Assembly: GCA_009801085.1 (NCBI GenBank)
Contig: VNWV01000025.1
Coordinates: 1-64,000, forward strand
Source: Lasiodiplodia sp. COLG20
Lineage: Eukaryota; Ascomycota; Dothideomycetes; Botryosphaeriales; Botryosphaeriaceae
Direction: 5' to 3'
DNA: 64,000 bases
The notes under the pieces were generated by a model that searched no databases, was not told the DNA's origin, and saw nothing but the letters and a program-made list of their open reading frames with translations. Position 1 is the first letter of the stretch. Every line of letters begins with the position of its first letter. A program made the translations under genes and the position numbers. Shown piece after piece: positions 10,401 through 18,927 of the stretch.

Positions 10401-12842
10401 CTTCAGGAGCCCATTGCTCAGTCCCCCGTCACCCAAGAGTCCGACGAGGAGGAGTTCATCAGTCAGGCGATCATCGACAACGACCTCGACTACCCAACGT
10501 CCAGCGGCCAGGACTTCACCATCTACTGCGACCCCAGCCCCAGTCCCGCCAACAGCGCCGGCACCGTCGTCCGCCACAGCAGCTCTCCCTTCACCTACGA
10601 GACCTCTCCCTTGTTCGCCGCAGAGCAGCAGCAGCAGGCCCGCCGCCCCAGTCCTCTCCCGTTCATCAACCCCGCTCCTTTCACCGGCGTCTGGACGGCG
10701 CATGCCTCCCTCCAGAATGCTCTTAGCAACGCGACTGCGGCCACTTCTCCCCCTCTTGGTGAGCAGAAGGTCGGCACCTTGCTCGAGGCAGCCCCCATCG
10801 ACAAGGCAGCAGGCCCCATCCATGCCGCGCCCAAGCGCATCCCGTCCCCGACTAAGCAGAAGCTGGTCATCAAGGAGGAGTGGAAAGCCCTTGTCGCCAG
10901 CCTGAACGGCAGCGGCAGCAACGACCTCGCCACCAGGTCCGCCGAAGCCGAAGCGCGTCGCGCCGTAGAGTTGGCAGAGGAAGCTCGCGAGCTCGAGGAC
11001 GAAATTACCGAGGAAGAGGAAGACGTCCTGGCCATCTACGAAGACGAGAACGCCTCGCCCGAGACCTCCACTACCACCCCTCGTCCCCTCCCCACCGACC
11101 CCACCGCAGCGGACACTGAACTCTCCCCCTCCACCCTCGCCCACGAGAACGCCGCCCTCCGCACCGAAATCGATATCCTCCGCTCGCACATCACCGCACT
11201 AACCGCCACAAACGAGCACAACAGCGCCGCCTACCTCGCCGCCAAAGCCACAGCCGAGCACAACGAGCGCGCCGCCACCGAAGCCGCATCATGCCTCGAG
11301 GCCCAGGAGGACTTGGTCAAGGAAGTCGAGACCGAACTGACCGCTGCCTCCCGCGACCTCGAAGCCGCCGAGCAACGCTGCACCGCCGCCGAACAACGCG
11401 CCGACCAGGCTGAGCACTGCGCGCAGCACCTCGACCGCCTGCTCCGGAACGTCGCGCTCGACACGCTGTACCTGGCGCGGCTGGAGTGGAATTCGCGCAG
11501 CCAGGCGGCGCATGTGCGGAGGCTGTTGGATGAAAGGGTGCCGCTGGAGAACGCGGTGGCGCGGCTGCATAACGAGAATCTGAGGTTGAAGGCGCAGGCA
11601 GAGGAGGCGCGGACGAGTGGCGATGCCGTGTTCGCGTACGCGGAGAACGTCGCCGGCGGGATGCTGGCGCTCCTCCAGCGAGCGGCGCGCGTGGGTGTTG
11701 TTAACGTCGCGACGCTGGCGGAGAAGACGAATGACGAGGTCGTCCAAGGCCTGGCGGATTATATGCAGGAGTTCATCGACGCGGCGAATGGCAATGTGCG
11801 CGAGGGCCACAAGCTCGTCGTCGCCAACCGCGACCTCGTCGCCGCCGCCGCCGCCGACCGCGATGCCATCGACGCGCTGAAAGAGGAGATTGTGCAGCTG
11901 AAGGACAGCCTGGCTGATGCGCGGACGGAGGCGGATGACGTGACGGTCGGCGAGCAGCTGGCGCAGGCGGAGCTGGAGAAGGTCAGCGGCTGTGTCGCGG
12001 AGCTGAAGGCGGCGGCTGATCGCGTCCCGGGGCTGGAGCGGAAGGTTGACGATTTGCAGTTCGCGCTGAACGAGGCGCGTGAAGGCGCTGCGCCGGCGGA
12101 GTGGAAAGAGGTGGTCGAGGATATGCAGATGCAGCTCGCCGCCAAGCAGGCGTGCCTCGACACTGTCACGATCCGCCTCACTGCTCTGAACAATGTCGAT
12201 GAGGAGCATGCGCTGTGCGAGCGCCGCGAGAAGTCCGCCCATGACCAGTGCGAGATGAACAGGCGTATCATTTCGGCGCTGACGAAGCGGAATCACAGGC
12301 TGGTTGAGGAGTTGACGCTGACGCGCGAGCGTGCCGGACTGCCGAAGGGGACGTACTTGATTTACAACTTCACGGAGAACGAGTTCAGCAAGGTCGTGTT
12401 GCGGGCCATGCTGATGCGCTTTGCTGATGTGCACAAGTACGACCTCATGGCGGAGGACTTTGCCTTCTGCGATGAGGTGGATCGCATCCTGGACCAGCCG
12501 ATTGAGGAGACGGAGGTGCAGCCACTGGATCGCGAATTCACTGCGGCGGAGAACATCATGGCTGGTGTGTTGGACAAGATCACGACTGTTTGCAAGGATT
12601 TGATGGATGATGGTAAGGAGGGTCAAGAGATCAAGCACCGTGGCCTTGATGAGAAGGCTGTCACTGACAGCGAGGAGTCTTGGGAGCCGCTTGACTTGTC
12701 GATCGACCCCGAAGACGAGAAGGAGAATGATGAAAGGTATGAGGCGGAGCAGGAGAAGAGGAAGAAGGCGGCGGAGGAGTTGCGTACAGCGCTACTGAAG
12801 GCAGATGAGGATGCTCAGATCCTTGCAGACGAGTCTTTCTAA
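7461..12842 (+). CDS. Giant membrane-anchored coiled-coil protein, array member A2
   Basis: This is one uninterrupted frame of 1793 residues. The start at 7461 is chosen because it begins a clear hydrophobic signal-anchor (residues about 4-30). Upstream in-frame sequence looks like leader. Residues about 48-130 are Lys-Pro-x-Asp repeats. Residues about 194-303 repeat amphipathic units of the type DDxKAA..I.DxLxAIPDT. Residues 371-396 hold the 26-residue box shared with the genes at 1947 and 17334. Residues about 430-940 are coiled coil, including EHxQDV repeats and a 30-residue repeat at 804-916. A Ser/Pro-rich linker follows, then a second coiled coil from about 1220 to 1600. The C-terminus (VVLRAM, DFAFCDE, EFTAAEN) resembles the A1 end. 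It is probably ER- or membrane-tethered with a long cytosolic rod (inference). Confidence 0.85.
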   Translation: MGADFVLFLFILVAMYSLWLSGIFELCAFWMAPVSAPAEAHTIPSDEKPMDKQADLKRADQANIIKPTDVKPADVKPIDPKLADRKAYVLKALNLKPSDIKSPVVKTPNPKPSVVKTSDPIKSKEIAPADTKVCDPIKLQRVNSTYVKQSIMAKPSVKPSYVKTIQVLDAIVADALHQYMKARVAKPPPSVAAAASIDDTKSASKTADDAKPASSNIMDSLKAVSNTVDDAKAASSRIVDALKAIPDTLDDVKAASRIADTLNAIPDIVEDTKVAIPDTVDYVKVPILDTVDDVKAAPDTTVDDPNNTQAATHKQTTSVSSVQSWDSIGSTIVEVGIDGTTPTTCKDDYSKWLSTIKLLPSDLSSPAVATWAESDGTIYRNGHAHGVTTSTHKSAVKELQSSIHHLRKLNTSITTDLSGALNVVSWEADTRVADIERLHQHALQRAEKRGNARVTSYLIKQHKDVVASLEEKHKAAMSDLRAEQKTTVWTLLKNHRSKMAFMEMAQKKEVAMIRDAHEKEISAMKEEHAQDVTAIEESHEQDVVALNENHEQDVATIQRENACALDERQKEVGGAPESLNEEDSHVVASLKNEVSVTTGAMQAGDFIITALQQAVAEKDAQIATLTERAASLEAEVASTVGATQAGEVIVTALEKTIAEKDTQIATVTARLTSLEDEVSASLKSMNAEGERAIALQKTVDEKQAEIDRILSEVAGEVDSHAAEVESLKQHHEGEIDSIMADYDKGMASIEKKHSSNLDFIFCRHGKAVAAMKGDHESEIESLRSEFDAKVAAIEMNYESQITNLEVDLTASLRSLEHECDATTASHQAGLDHIEVEVTGALLSLDETCTSTLAVHESTINILEVELSDALASLNDECNSTLASHEANLRKIEADILTSLQSLDDECTSTIASLTTNSQAAENKVVYQELVSLGPVAPECDTPKPIDCKLVFQDVASQEPSALEFIDHESSGSELVHQELILQEPIAQSPVTQESDEEEFISQAIIDNDLDYPTSSGQDFTIYCDPSPSPANSAGTVVRHSSSPFTYETSPLFAAEQQQQARRPSPLPFINPAPFTGVWTAHASLQNALSNATAATSPPLGEQKVGTLLEAAPIDKAAGPIHAAPKRIPSPTKQKLVIKEEWKALVASLNGSGSNDLATRSAEAEARRAVELAEEARELEDEITEEEEDVLAIYEDENASPETSTTTPRPLPTDPTAADTELSPSTLAHENAALRTEIDILRSHITALTATNEHNSAAYLAAKATAEHNERAATEAASCLEAQEDLVKEVETELTAASRDLEAAEQRCTAAEQRADQAEHCAQHLDRLLRNVALDTLYLARLEWNSRSQAAHVRRLLDERVPLENAVARLHNENLRLKAQAEEARTSGDAVFAYAENVAGGMLALLQRAARVGVVNVATLAEKTNDEVVQGLADYMQEFIDAANGNVREGHKLVVANRDLVAAAAADRDAIDALKEEIVQLKDSLADARTEADDVTVGEQLAQAELEKVSGCVAELKAAADRVPGLERKVDDLQFALNEAREGAAPAEWKEVVEDMQMQLAAKQACLDTVTIRLTALNNVDEEHALCERREKSAHDQCEMNRRIISALTKRNHRLVEELTLTRERAGLPKGTYLIYNFTENEFSKVVLRAMLMRFADVHKYDLMAEDFAFCDEVDRILDQPIEETEVQPLDREFTAAENIMAGVLDKITTVCKDLMDDGKEGQEIKHRGLDEKAVTDSEESWEPLDLSIDPEDEKENDERYEAEQEKRKKAAEELRTALLKADEDAQILADESF
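9870..10208 (+). repeat. 30-residue (90-bp) tandem repeat within the A2 gene
   Basis: About 3.8 copies of a 30-residue unit occur, of the pattern LEVxLxxxLxSLxxECxSTxASHE followed by about six variable residues. Each copy carries one cysteine in the (E/T)C(D/T/N)(S/A)T position. The copies differ at the nucleotide level, so they are not a recent expansion. Confidence 0.7.
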
Positions 12843-13782
12843 CTAGCTGATCGTGGTACTTCACCGTGGAGGAGCTCTGGATCATTGGTTTGTAGTGTTC
12901 GGCTTTGGTGTTTTTTCTATGGCGTTTTGTTCCTATTTTCTTGTTCATGGCTTGATTTTGACTTCGAATGGAAGTCGGCAAAAGGTTCAAATAGCGATAG
13001 ACAGATGCAGCGACATCCGGCAACCAGCGTGCAGTTCACAAGCATGTACGCGCATCCTTATAGAAAAGCACAGAAAACGCTACAATGGCATGATAGAGAT
13101 AGAAATTTTCAGCTGAGGAATCGTGAGTCTTCTCGGAGACTGGCCTTTTGGCGCAGACGGATATTGGCTAGCCAGTGATGATTGTTCAAGCAATGACTTG
13201 TGTAAAATGATAGTTAGTGACTCAGGCCGGATTCAACACCACAGCAACTATCGTGACATCTTCTCCCATTGGCGGCCCAACTACACGCTACGCCATGTTG
13301 CGTTGAGCTTATCTCTGCCGTTAAGGCGCATCCAGTAGTGGTTAAATCCGCGTGTGGCACAATAGCAAAGACATGGTTGCCTTAGGCGGCGCGAAAATCA
13401 GCAACTCCACCACGATATCGAAGACGGGCCACAGTAAAATCTTCATAGAGACATCCGCAAGCGTTAATTGCCGCTTGGCAGTACATTCAAGATTCATAGA
13501 CGTGTTATGAGAGATGCAATCCCTGCGGGCTTTGCGGCCGGATACAAATAAAGCGCGTTTATATCACAGTTACCAGCGATGGAGGAGGCGCAAAAAATGT
13601 CTGAATTAAAATGATATGGGCGACGACGTCCATGCTCGCTGCACGACCAGTATGGATGTGGGTTCCAGCGATGGACGTGAGACTTAGCGTAAGCTTCACG
13701 TTAACGTTGGGCTCAATCCGAGCTCCACGTCGTGCTGTGCGCATTGTTTTGCAATCATGTGCCAAAGCCGGCTAGGCGCGAG
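12843..13782. other. Intergenic spacer
   Basis: No supported gene. The 11-bp word CCAGCGATGGA occurs twice, near 13572 and 13665. Confidence 0.5.
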
Positions 13783-14067
13783 ATGCCAAGACATTTCCGC
13801 TGGGACATCGTTCTAGCAAGGCTTTCCCCGATAGCATGCGATCTCCCGCATCGCGGCGGAGACGAGAGATTCCCTGAACTGCTCCAGGAGATGCTCTTGG
13901 AGGCTGCGCTTCGTGATATCGCCTCCCTGAAGAAACACCAGATCAAACAGTCAGCCCGTGAGTCCGCCCATGATCCCGTCGCCCGTCGCAAACACGATGG
14001 TGGTCGCATGGCAACAATAACACTTCGCATGCTCTGCGTCATAGCGCTGCTGTTGCTGTCCACCTGA
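13783..14067 (+). CDS. Possible small tail-anchored protein
   Basis: This is a 94-residue frame from ATG 13783. It has a charged, helix-prone middle (FPELLQEMLLEAALRDIASL), a basic stretch (VARRKHDGGR) and a C-terminal hydrophobic helix (LRMLCVIALLLLS) ending the protein. That order suits a tail-anchored membrane protein. It has no recognised homologue, is short, and contains a GTGAGT donor-like site near 13960, so it could be an exon of something else or chance. Confidence 0.3.
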   Translation: MPRHFRWDIVLARLSPIACDLPHRGGDERFPELLQEMLLEAALRDIASLKKHQIKQSARESAHDPVARRKHDGGRMATITLRMLCVIALLLLST

Positions 14068-14282
14068 CCGTGGGGCCGGGGACCGCACCGCGGGCTCCGG
14101 GTTTCAATCACTGACAATTCAATAAGATACCTTCAGACCTGCGGACGCCCACGACCAACCTTCTCCCTCTGCAGCCCGACCCTCCTTCGACATCGTCGTC
14201 CACACTCATTCAGGTCGCCCATCCATTCCCTCGTTCGCGCCGAAGCGTATACAGATCCCATTCAGCTATTGCAGCAACACCA

Positions 14283-14333
14283 GTAAGAGATACCCTCCCC
14301 AACTACCACACCAAGCGTGTTACTTACAAACAG
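14283..14333 (+). other. Probable 5'-UTR intron of the A3 gene
   Basis: The 51-base interval begins GTAAGA and ends ACAAACAG, with a TTACTTAC branch-like element just before the acceptor. It lies 30 bases before the ATG at 14364 and is preceded by a pyrimidine-rich leader. Confidence 0.5.
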
Positions 14334-14363
14334 GATCCCCGAGCAAAGTCAAAATCAAGAAAC

Positions 14364-16247
14364 ATGGTCAACACCAACCCCGACCGCCCCGGCAGCCCGC
14401 CCACGAACCCCGATCCCATGCAAGGCGACACTTGCAACAACAACGCGATCCATGAAGCCGAGCCCGCTTTCTCTAGAAGCATCACCATGGGCGGAATTAC
14501 ACCAGTGGCGCAGGAGAAGAAGGGCGAGTTTCATATCACCGACTCTAGCCCCATCCCGTTCGATCCAAGCGGTAGTCCCCAGACCACGCCACCCCCGGTG
14601 GTCGTTCCCAAGATCCGCTGCCGCATTTCCCCACTCGAAGGAGAGACCACAGCCCAGCAGCATGATCAGAATTCTCGCGGCGCCCCCGAGTCCCTGGCTT
14701 CTCGCAAGGGCCTGACAAGCAAGAGCCATGGCGACCTCACATTCTCCACCGCCTCAACTGTCGTCGACGATGCGCCCAGGGAGTCTTCGGTCATTCACCA
14801 CGTCGCTCATGATGTTCCCTCCGCTCCCGCTGGACTTTCATCGCAAGACCCTTTGAAGACTCCGACCAAGGCTACCGCATCCGTCAACCGCGAGTCGTTC
14901 CAGCTGCCTGTTCGACAGGCCAAGATCAACGATATCCTCGCTGAGTCAGAGGAGAGCAAGAAGGAGGCTAGCGAGCTGCCGAAAGATGCCGACAAGCTGT
15001 CTGAGGAGGTCAACAAGCTGCCGCAAGAGATCGACACCACCACCACCGTCGGTGGCCCCAGTGCCCCCAGCGCATCCACCGATCTCAGCGGTCTCGCCGA
15101 CCCCAGCATCACTTCCACCGACGATGCCAGCGCCTCCAGCAGCTCCAGCGACCCCACCGACCCCAGCGACACCGACTCCCCCGACACCATCACCACCCTC
15201 CGCACCCAGCTCGCCCGCCTCTCAGCCGCCAACATCCACCTCCGCACCGCGCTAACCACGACCCACCTCCACAACTCCGAGCTACGCCACGAAGCCCGCC
15301 TATCCGAGCGCGTCGCCAAGCGCGTGCACAAGCTCGGCCAGCGCGCGCACAACCGCGCCGAGAAGCTGCACACGCTCTACACGCGCGCCCGCGCCGAGCG
15401 CCGCGCTGCAGTCGTCTTGGGGAAGACGTGGAAGACGCGGGCGGAGGCGGCGGAGCATGAGCGGGAGGGGCTGGTGGGGAGGGTGGGGGAGTTGCGGGGT
15501 GCGAAGGAGGAGGCGGAGAGGGAGGTGGCGGCGCTGAAGAAGTGGCGGGAGGAGGCGCAGGTGGAGGGGGAGGGGTGGCGGGAGAGGGCGATGAAGGCGG
15601 AGGCGGAGGTTGAGGAGTTCAAGGCGTGGGAGGAGGGGGCGAGGGAGGAGGCGCAGGGCATGCTTGCCAGGGCGGAGAAGGCGGAGGGGGAGGTGAGGGT
15701 CGAGAGGGAGAGGGCGAGGAAGTATAGGAGGGCGTATGAGGACCTCAAGATTGCGAATGAGGAGAAGAAGAAGGAGGGTCAGGGCCAGGGCCAGCAGGGC
15801 CAAGGCCAGCCGGGTCAGGGCCAAGTCCAAGGCCAGGGCCAGAACCAACAGGGCCAGAACCAACAGGGCCAGGGGCAGCAGGGTGGTGGAAGCGTTGCGA
15901 CCGTTGCGGAGAGGGTTGTTGGACGTATCAACAACGCGTTGGAGGAGATCCTGGAGGACGTCTACGGCAAGGATGTCGCGAAGGAGAAGATGGCGCTGGC
16001 CGGCATGTTGGAGCAAGACCCAGTCATCTTCGAGCCACTGGAGCTGGCGACGACCGATGAGAAGGACATGGAGGACCGCGAGAAGGAGCTTGCTGTCTTC
16101 TTCAAGTACGCTCACCTGCGCGCCGAGTTCGCCAAGAACGCCGGCATGGATGCCACCCAGGAGCAGTTCGACCGGGCTATGAAGATGGAGGCGAGGGCTC
16201 GCGAGGAGGTTCGTCGCCTGGGCCGCCCGAGGACGAAGTCCTTCTAG
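14364..16247 (+). CDS. Coiled-coil protein with Gly-Gln repeat, array member A3
   Basis: This is a 627-residue protein of unknown family. Residues 1-270 are disordered, rich in Pro, Ser, Thr and Asp. Residues about 275-470 form one coiled coil whose later part is almost only Glu, Ala, Arg, Lys and Val. Residues about 472-512 are a low-complexity Gly-Gln tract with units GQGQ, NQQGQ and QQGQG. The C-terminal 110 residues are helical and contain HLRAEFAKNAGM and AERVVGRINNAL, which resemble HLRAMF and TERILPSVMKNI in the A1 protein, though in the reverse order. It lacks the 26-residue box. The start follows a candidate 5'-UTR intron and has an A at -3. Membership in the coiled-coil set is therefore weaker than for the genes at 1947, 7461 and 17334. 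Confidence 0.8.
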   Translation: MVNTNPDRPGSPPTNPDPMQGDTCNNNAIHEAEPAFSRSITMGGITPVAQEKKGEFHITDSSPIPFDPSGSPQTTPPPVVVPKIRCRISPLEGETTAQQHDQNSRGAPESLASRKGLTSKSHGDLTFSTASTVVDDAPRESSVIHHVAHDVPSAPAGLSSQDPLKTPTKATASVNRESFQLPVRQAKINDILAESEESKKEASELPKDADKLSEEVNKLPQEIDTTTTVGGPSAPSASTDLSGLADPSITSTDDASASSSSSDPTDPSDTDSPDTITTLRTQLARLSAANIHLRTALTTTHLHNSELRHEARLSERVAKRVHKLGQRAHNRAEKLHTLYTRARAERRAAVVLGKTWKTRAEAAEHEREGLVGRVGELRGAKEEAEREVAALKKWREEAQVEGEGWRERAMKAEAEVEEFKAWEEGAREEAQGMLARAEKAEGEVRVERERARKYRRAYEDLKIANEEKKKEGQGQGQQGQGQPGQGQVQGQGQNQQGQNQQGQGQQGGGSVATVAERVVGRINNALEEILEDVYGKDVAKEKMALAGMLEQDPVIFEPLELATTDEKDMEDREKELAVFFKYAHLRAEFAKNAGMDATQEQFDRAMKMEARAREEVRRLGRPRTKSF

Positions 16248-16364
16248 ATACTCAGTTGCATGATCGATGGGAGATGGGGAAGGGGTTTTCACTTTTCTTT
16301 GGAGTCACTTGGCAGAAGCTCAGGTTGACAGGGACGGTTTGGAGTTTTTCATTCTGTGGGATAG

Positions 16365-16458
16365 TTACGGATGGTCAGATTGTCATACTGGGGAGGCATT
16401 GTTACGGATTGGTAGATGGACATACTGGTGGGGCATTACTACGGACGGACAGATGGCC
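16365..16458 (+). repeat. 37-bp tandem repeat, about 2.5 copies
   Basis: Units start at 16365, 16402 and about 16439 with TTACGGAT(G/T)G and continue through CATACTGG(G/T)G(A/G)GGCATT. The tract lies about 120 bases after the stop codon of the A3 gene, probably in its 3' UTR. Confidence 0.6.
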
Positions 16459-17199
16459 TCAAGTGTCGGGATCTTGATTGGTTATGGAGTTTTGCCTACT
16501 AAGGGGATCGACGATCACATCTGGGGATAATTACGGGACGGCTTTTAGTAGTTTACCCTAATGGGCAAAAATGGACTTGCTATAGTAGAGAGTAATCGGG
16601 AAAGATTTCCCTAGCCTCTGAGATAATGAAAAGCCAGAAACACATGGTGTAGTGAAAAATGCAAGACTGTGTAAAGTGCACTCGTATATAGCAGGCTATT
16701 TATTTTTTGTATAATGACGATAAAAATCCGGGAGGGGATGAAGGCTAACTTATAGTGGTCTGTATAAAAACCACATGTCCAATAGGAGAGAGACAGGGTC
16801 CGCAACATGGCACGAAGACGTCAAACTACGCGTAGTGGTTTAGGGTCTACCAAAAGCCATGATGAATATCGCCAACCCAAGTCCCACGATTGGTAAACGC
16901 AAGTCAGATGAGGGATATTCAGGCGGGGTTGTCCGTCTGTTTGCTGGTGCGTTGTTTGTACCGTACCAGGATCTTGGCCGCCGGCAAAACTACAACATTG
17001 TAGTTGTGACTACGATGACAAGCCAACGCCCGCCCAAAGTTCCAGCAGTCACGCAATTGCAGTTACGACCAGTCAATTCTCTCTGGCATCCCACTGGCCA
17101 AAAGTAGTATCTCCCTCACTGTTAAAACCCGGCCTGTTCCCGCTCTATTATTCCCGTTCCTAACTCGCACAACACACCAGTCTCAAGCACACGCAAGAG

Positions 17200-17206
17200 A
17201 TATATA
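17200..17206 (+). promoter_or_regulatory. TATA-like element of the 17334 gene
   Basis: ATATATA lies about 130 bases before the ATG at 17334. A (CCAA)n microsatellite and C-rich leader (about 17290-17330) lie between. This is a position-based inference only. Confidence 0.35.
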
Positions 17207-17333
17207 CGCTTTACAGCCACACAGCTACCCATCAACCTTTGCCATCTCACCAATCACTACAAACCAAACACCAATCCCCCCTCACACACACAACCAACCA
17301 ACCAACCAACCCCCTCCCCCCCACCAATCCACC

Positions 17334-18290
17334 ATGTCCTCCCACCCCACCACCCCCACCCCCACCCAGCAGCCTGCCGCCGCCTCCTCCTCCCCCGCCA
17401 TCTGGAAGGAAGTATGCGGCTACATCGAAAAAGACGGCGAGTACTACGCCGTAACCGAGACGCTCCACCAGCAGGCCCTCGCCTCGCAACGCGAGGAACA
17501 CGCGGAGGAGCTGGCCGCCCTCCAGCAATCGCACGACGCCGAGCTCGCCGCCCTCAAGCAGTCGCACGCCGCTGCCCTCAAGCAGGCAGCGCGGGCCGGC
17601 CACGCCCTCGCCGCCCTCCAGCACCGGCTGGGCGCCAACCAGGCGCTGCGCGCCGAGCGCCAGGCGCACAAGGCCGCCAAGCAGACCGCCGTCGGGCAGG
17701 CGGCTGAGATCGCGGACCTGCGCGCGCGACTGGCTGCCGCCTCGCGCGAGGAGCTAGCCAGCACGGCGGCGCAGGCGGTGGCCAGCCGTGACGAGGACGT
17801 GCGCAGCAGTGCGCAGCGGCAGGAGCTGGAGCGGGTGCAGGCGGCGCTGGAGAAGGAGCGGGCGCGCAGCGACGCGCTGGCTGCGATATGCCAGCAGCGG
17901 GAACGCACGGCGGCGCGGCGGAGCGCGGAGCTGGAGTGCGCGGCGCAGAACTTGCGGGAGCGGCTGGCGTACACCAAGGAGCAGCGTGACGCTGCGCGGG
18001 CGCGGGTCCGGGACGTGACCGAGCAGTGCGAGCTGCACATTCGCATGGGCGAGCGGAGGAGCGAGGATCTGGAGCGCGCGGCGCAGAATCTAAGGGACCG
18101 CCTGGTGATGACTAATCGGCTGCTCGGGCACCAGGACAGGACTGTCGCTGAGCTGAGGGCGTTGTTGCTTCAGGCTTTGGGTCTGGCGGAGGGGTGCCGG
18201 GTGCCGACGGTTGTCCTGATGGGGTACTTGAGGCGCGCGATACGTCTTATTGAGACGCAGAGCGCTGAGAGGAGGCGGCTGCAGGACTAG
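17334..18290 (+). CDS. Short coiled-coil protein, array member A4
   Basis: This is a 318-residue protein of unknown family. Residues 1-22 are Thr/Pro/Ser-rich. Residues 24-49 are the shared box (Trp24, Gly29, Ile31, Asp-Gly34, Thr41, His45), aligning without gaps with A1 and A2. Residues 50-270 are continuous coiled coil, Ala/Glu/Arg/Gln-rich, with an internal repeat of ERRSxxLExAAQNLRxRL near residues 198 and 240. The C-terminus (VAELRALLLQALGL) resembles the HRLVEELTLTRERAGL segment near the A2 end. It looks like a minimal version of the larger array proteins: box, rod and short tail. The ATG sits in an ACC-ATG context. Confidence 0.8.
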   Translation: MSSHPTTPTPTQQPAAASSSPAIWKEVCGYIEKDGEYYAVTETLHQQALASQREEHAEELAALQQSHDAELAALKQSHAAALKQAARAGHALAALQHRLGANQALRAERQAHKAAKQTAVGQAAEIADLRARLAAASREELASTAAQAVASRDEDVRSSAQRQELERVQAALEKERARSDALAAICQQRERTAARRSAELECAAQNLRERLAYTKEQRDAARARVRDVTEQCELHIRMGERRSEDLERAAQNLRDRLVMTNRLLGHQDRTVAELRALLLQALGLAEGCRVPTVVLMGYLRRAIRLIETQSAERRRLQD

Positions 18291-18927
18291 CGATTGGGGT
18301 TTTGTGGACTGGGAGTTTCTGATTTCAGAGTTTCTAGCTTCGCGCCACGGCAGTTTGTCGGCGGCTGCACTATTGTATGCGGTGTGGGATGTGTGCTTGC
18401 CTTCATCCAGATTGTAGCAGATTGCTTAAAACAAAACGTAGTGTTAATGTTTTATATATTTTATCAAATTGATCAATGGTAGCAAGCATGCTTCTTGTAG
18501 CTGCATTATGTACGTGAAGAGGTGGTCATGTTAGATACGGCCCGATGGGTACCAGTATCTACAGCCCCTCTCGTGGCCGATGAATGGGTAGCTGAAGCTA
18601 TCGTCCGGACGTGTACGTAGAATTTTTAATTCCACATCCTCGTCCGGACGATAGCTTCAACAGCCCCTTTGTCGGCATTGACAAACATGTACATTCGCTA
18701 ACATCAAACTCCATGTGACTAAGCTCTCCCACCTCGCACACCTGAACCTTCGAGACGCCTGCCGAAAGACACACACACTAAGCCCGATTGGTAACGCAGC
18801 TGGTGCTGAGCATCACGGCCTCCTATCGATAAACATTTTCCTGGCACTCCGGTCTACAAAACCACCTTCTTTCTCGGCGGACCACCATTCCTCCTCCACC
18901 CACCTACATCCACAGTTCCAGAATAAC
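18291..18927. other. Spacer with one hairpin element
   Basis: It holds the 3' flank of A4, one copy of the CGTCCGGACG hairpin family (18588-18665) and the leader of the 18928 gene. The frame of the downstream gene is open back to 18715, but the first ATG is at 18928. Confidence 0.6.
18588..18665. repeat. Hairpin element, copy 1 (best preserved)
   Basis: A perfect 19-bp inverted repeat: TGAAGCTATCGTCCGGACG at 18593-18611 and its exact complement at 18641-18659, with a 29-base partly complementary A+T-rich centre. Each arm contains the 10-bp palindrome CGTCCGGACG, so the element is a palindrome nested within a palindrome. Size and intergenic location suggest a very short MITE. Confidence 0.8.

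Larger units (their letters stand above)
16248..17333. other. Spacer between coiled-coil genes
   Basis: It contains the 3' flank of A3 with a 37-bp tandem repeat, an A+T-rich middle, and the promoter side of the 17334 gene. No supported gene. Confidence 0.6.
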
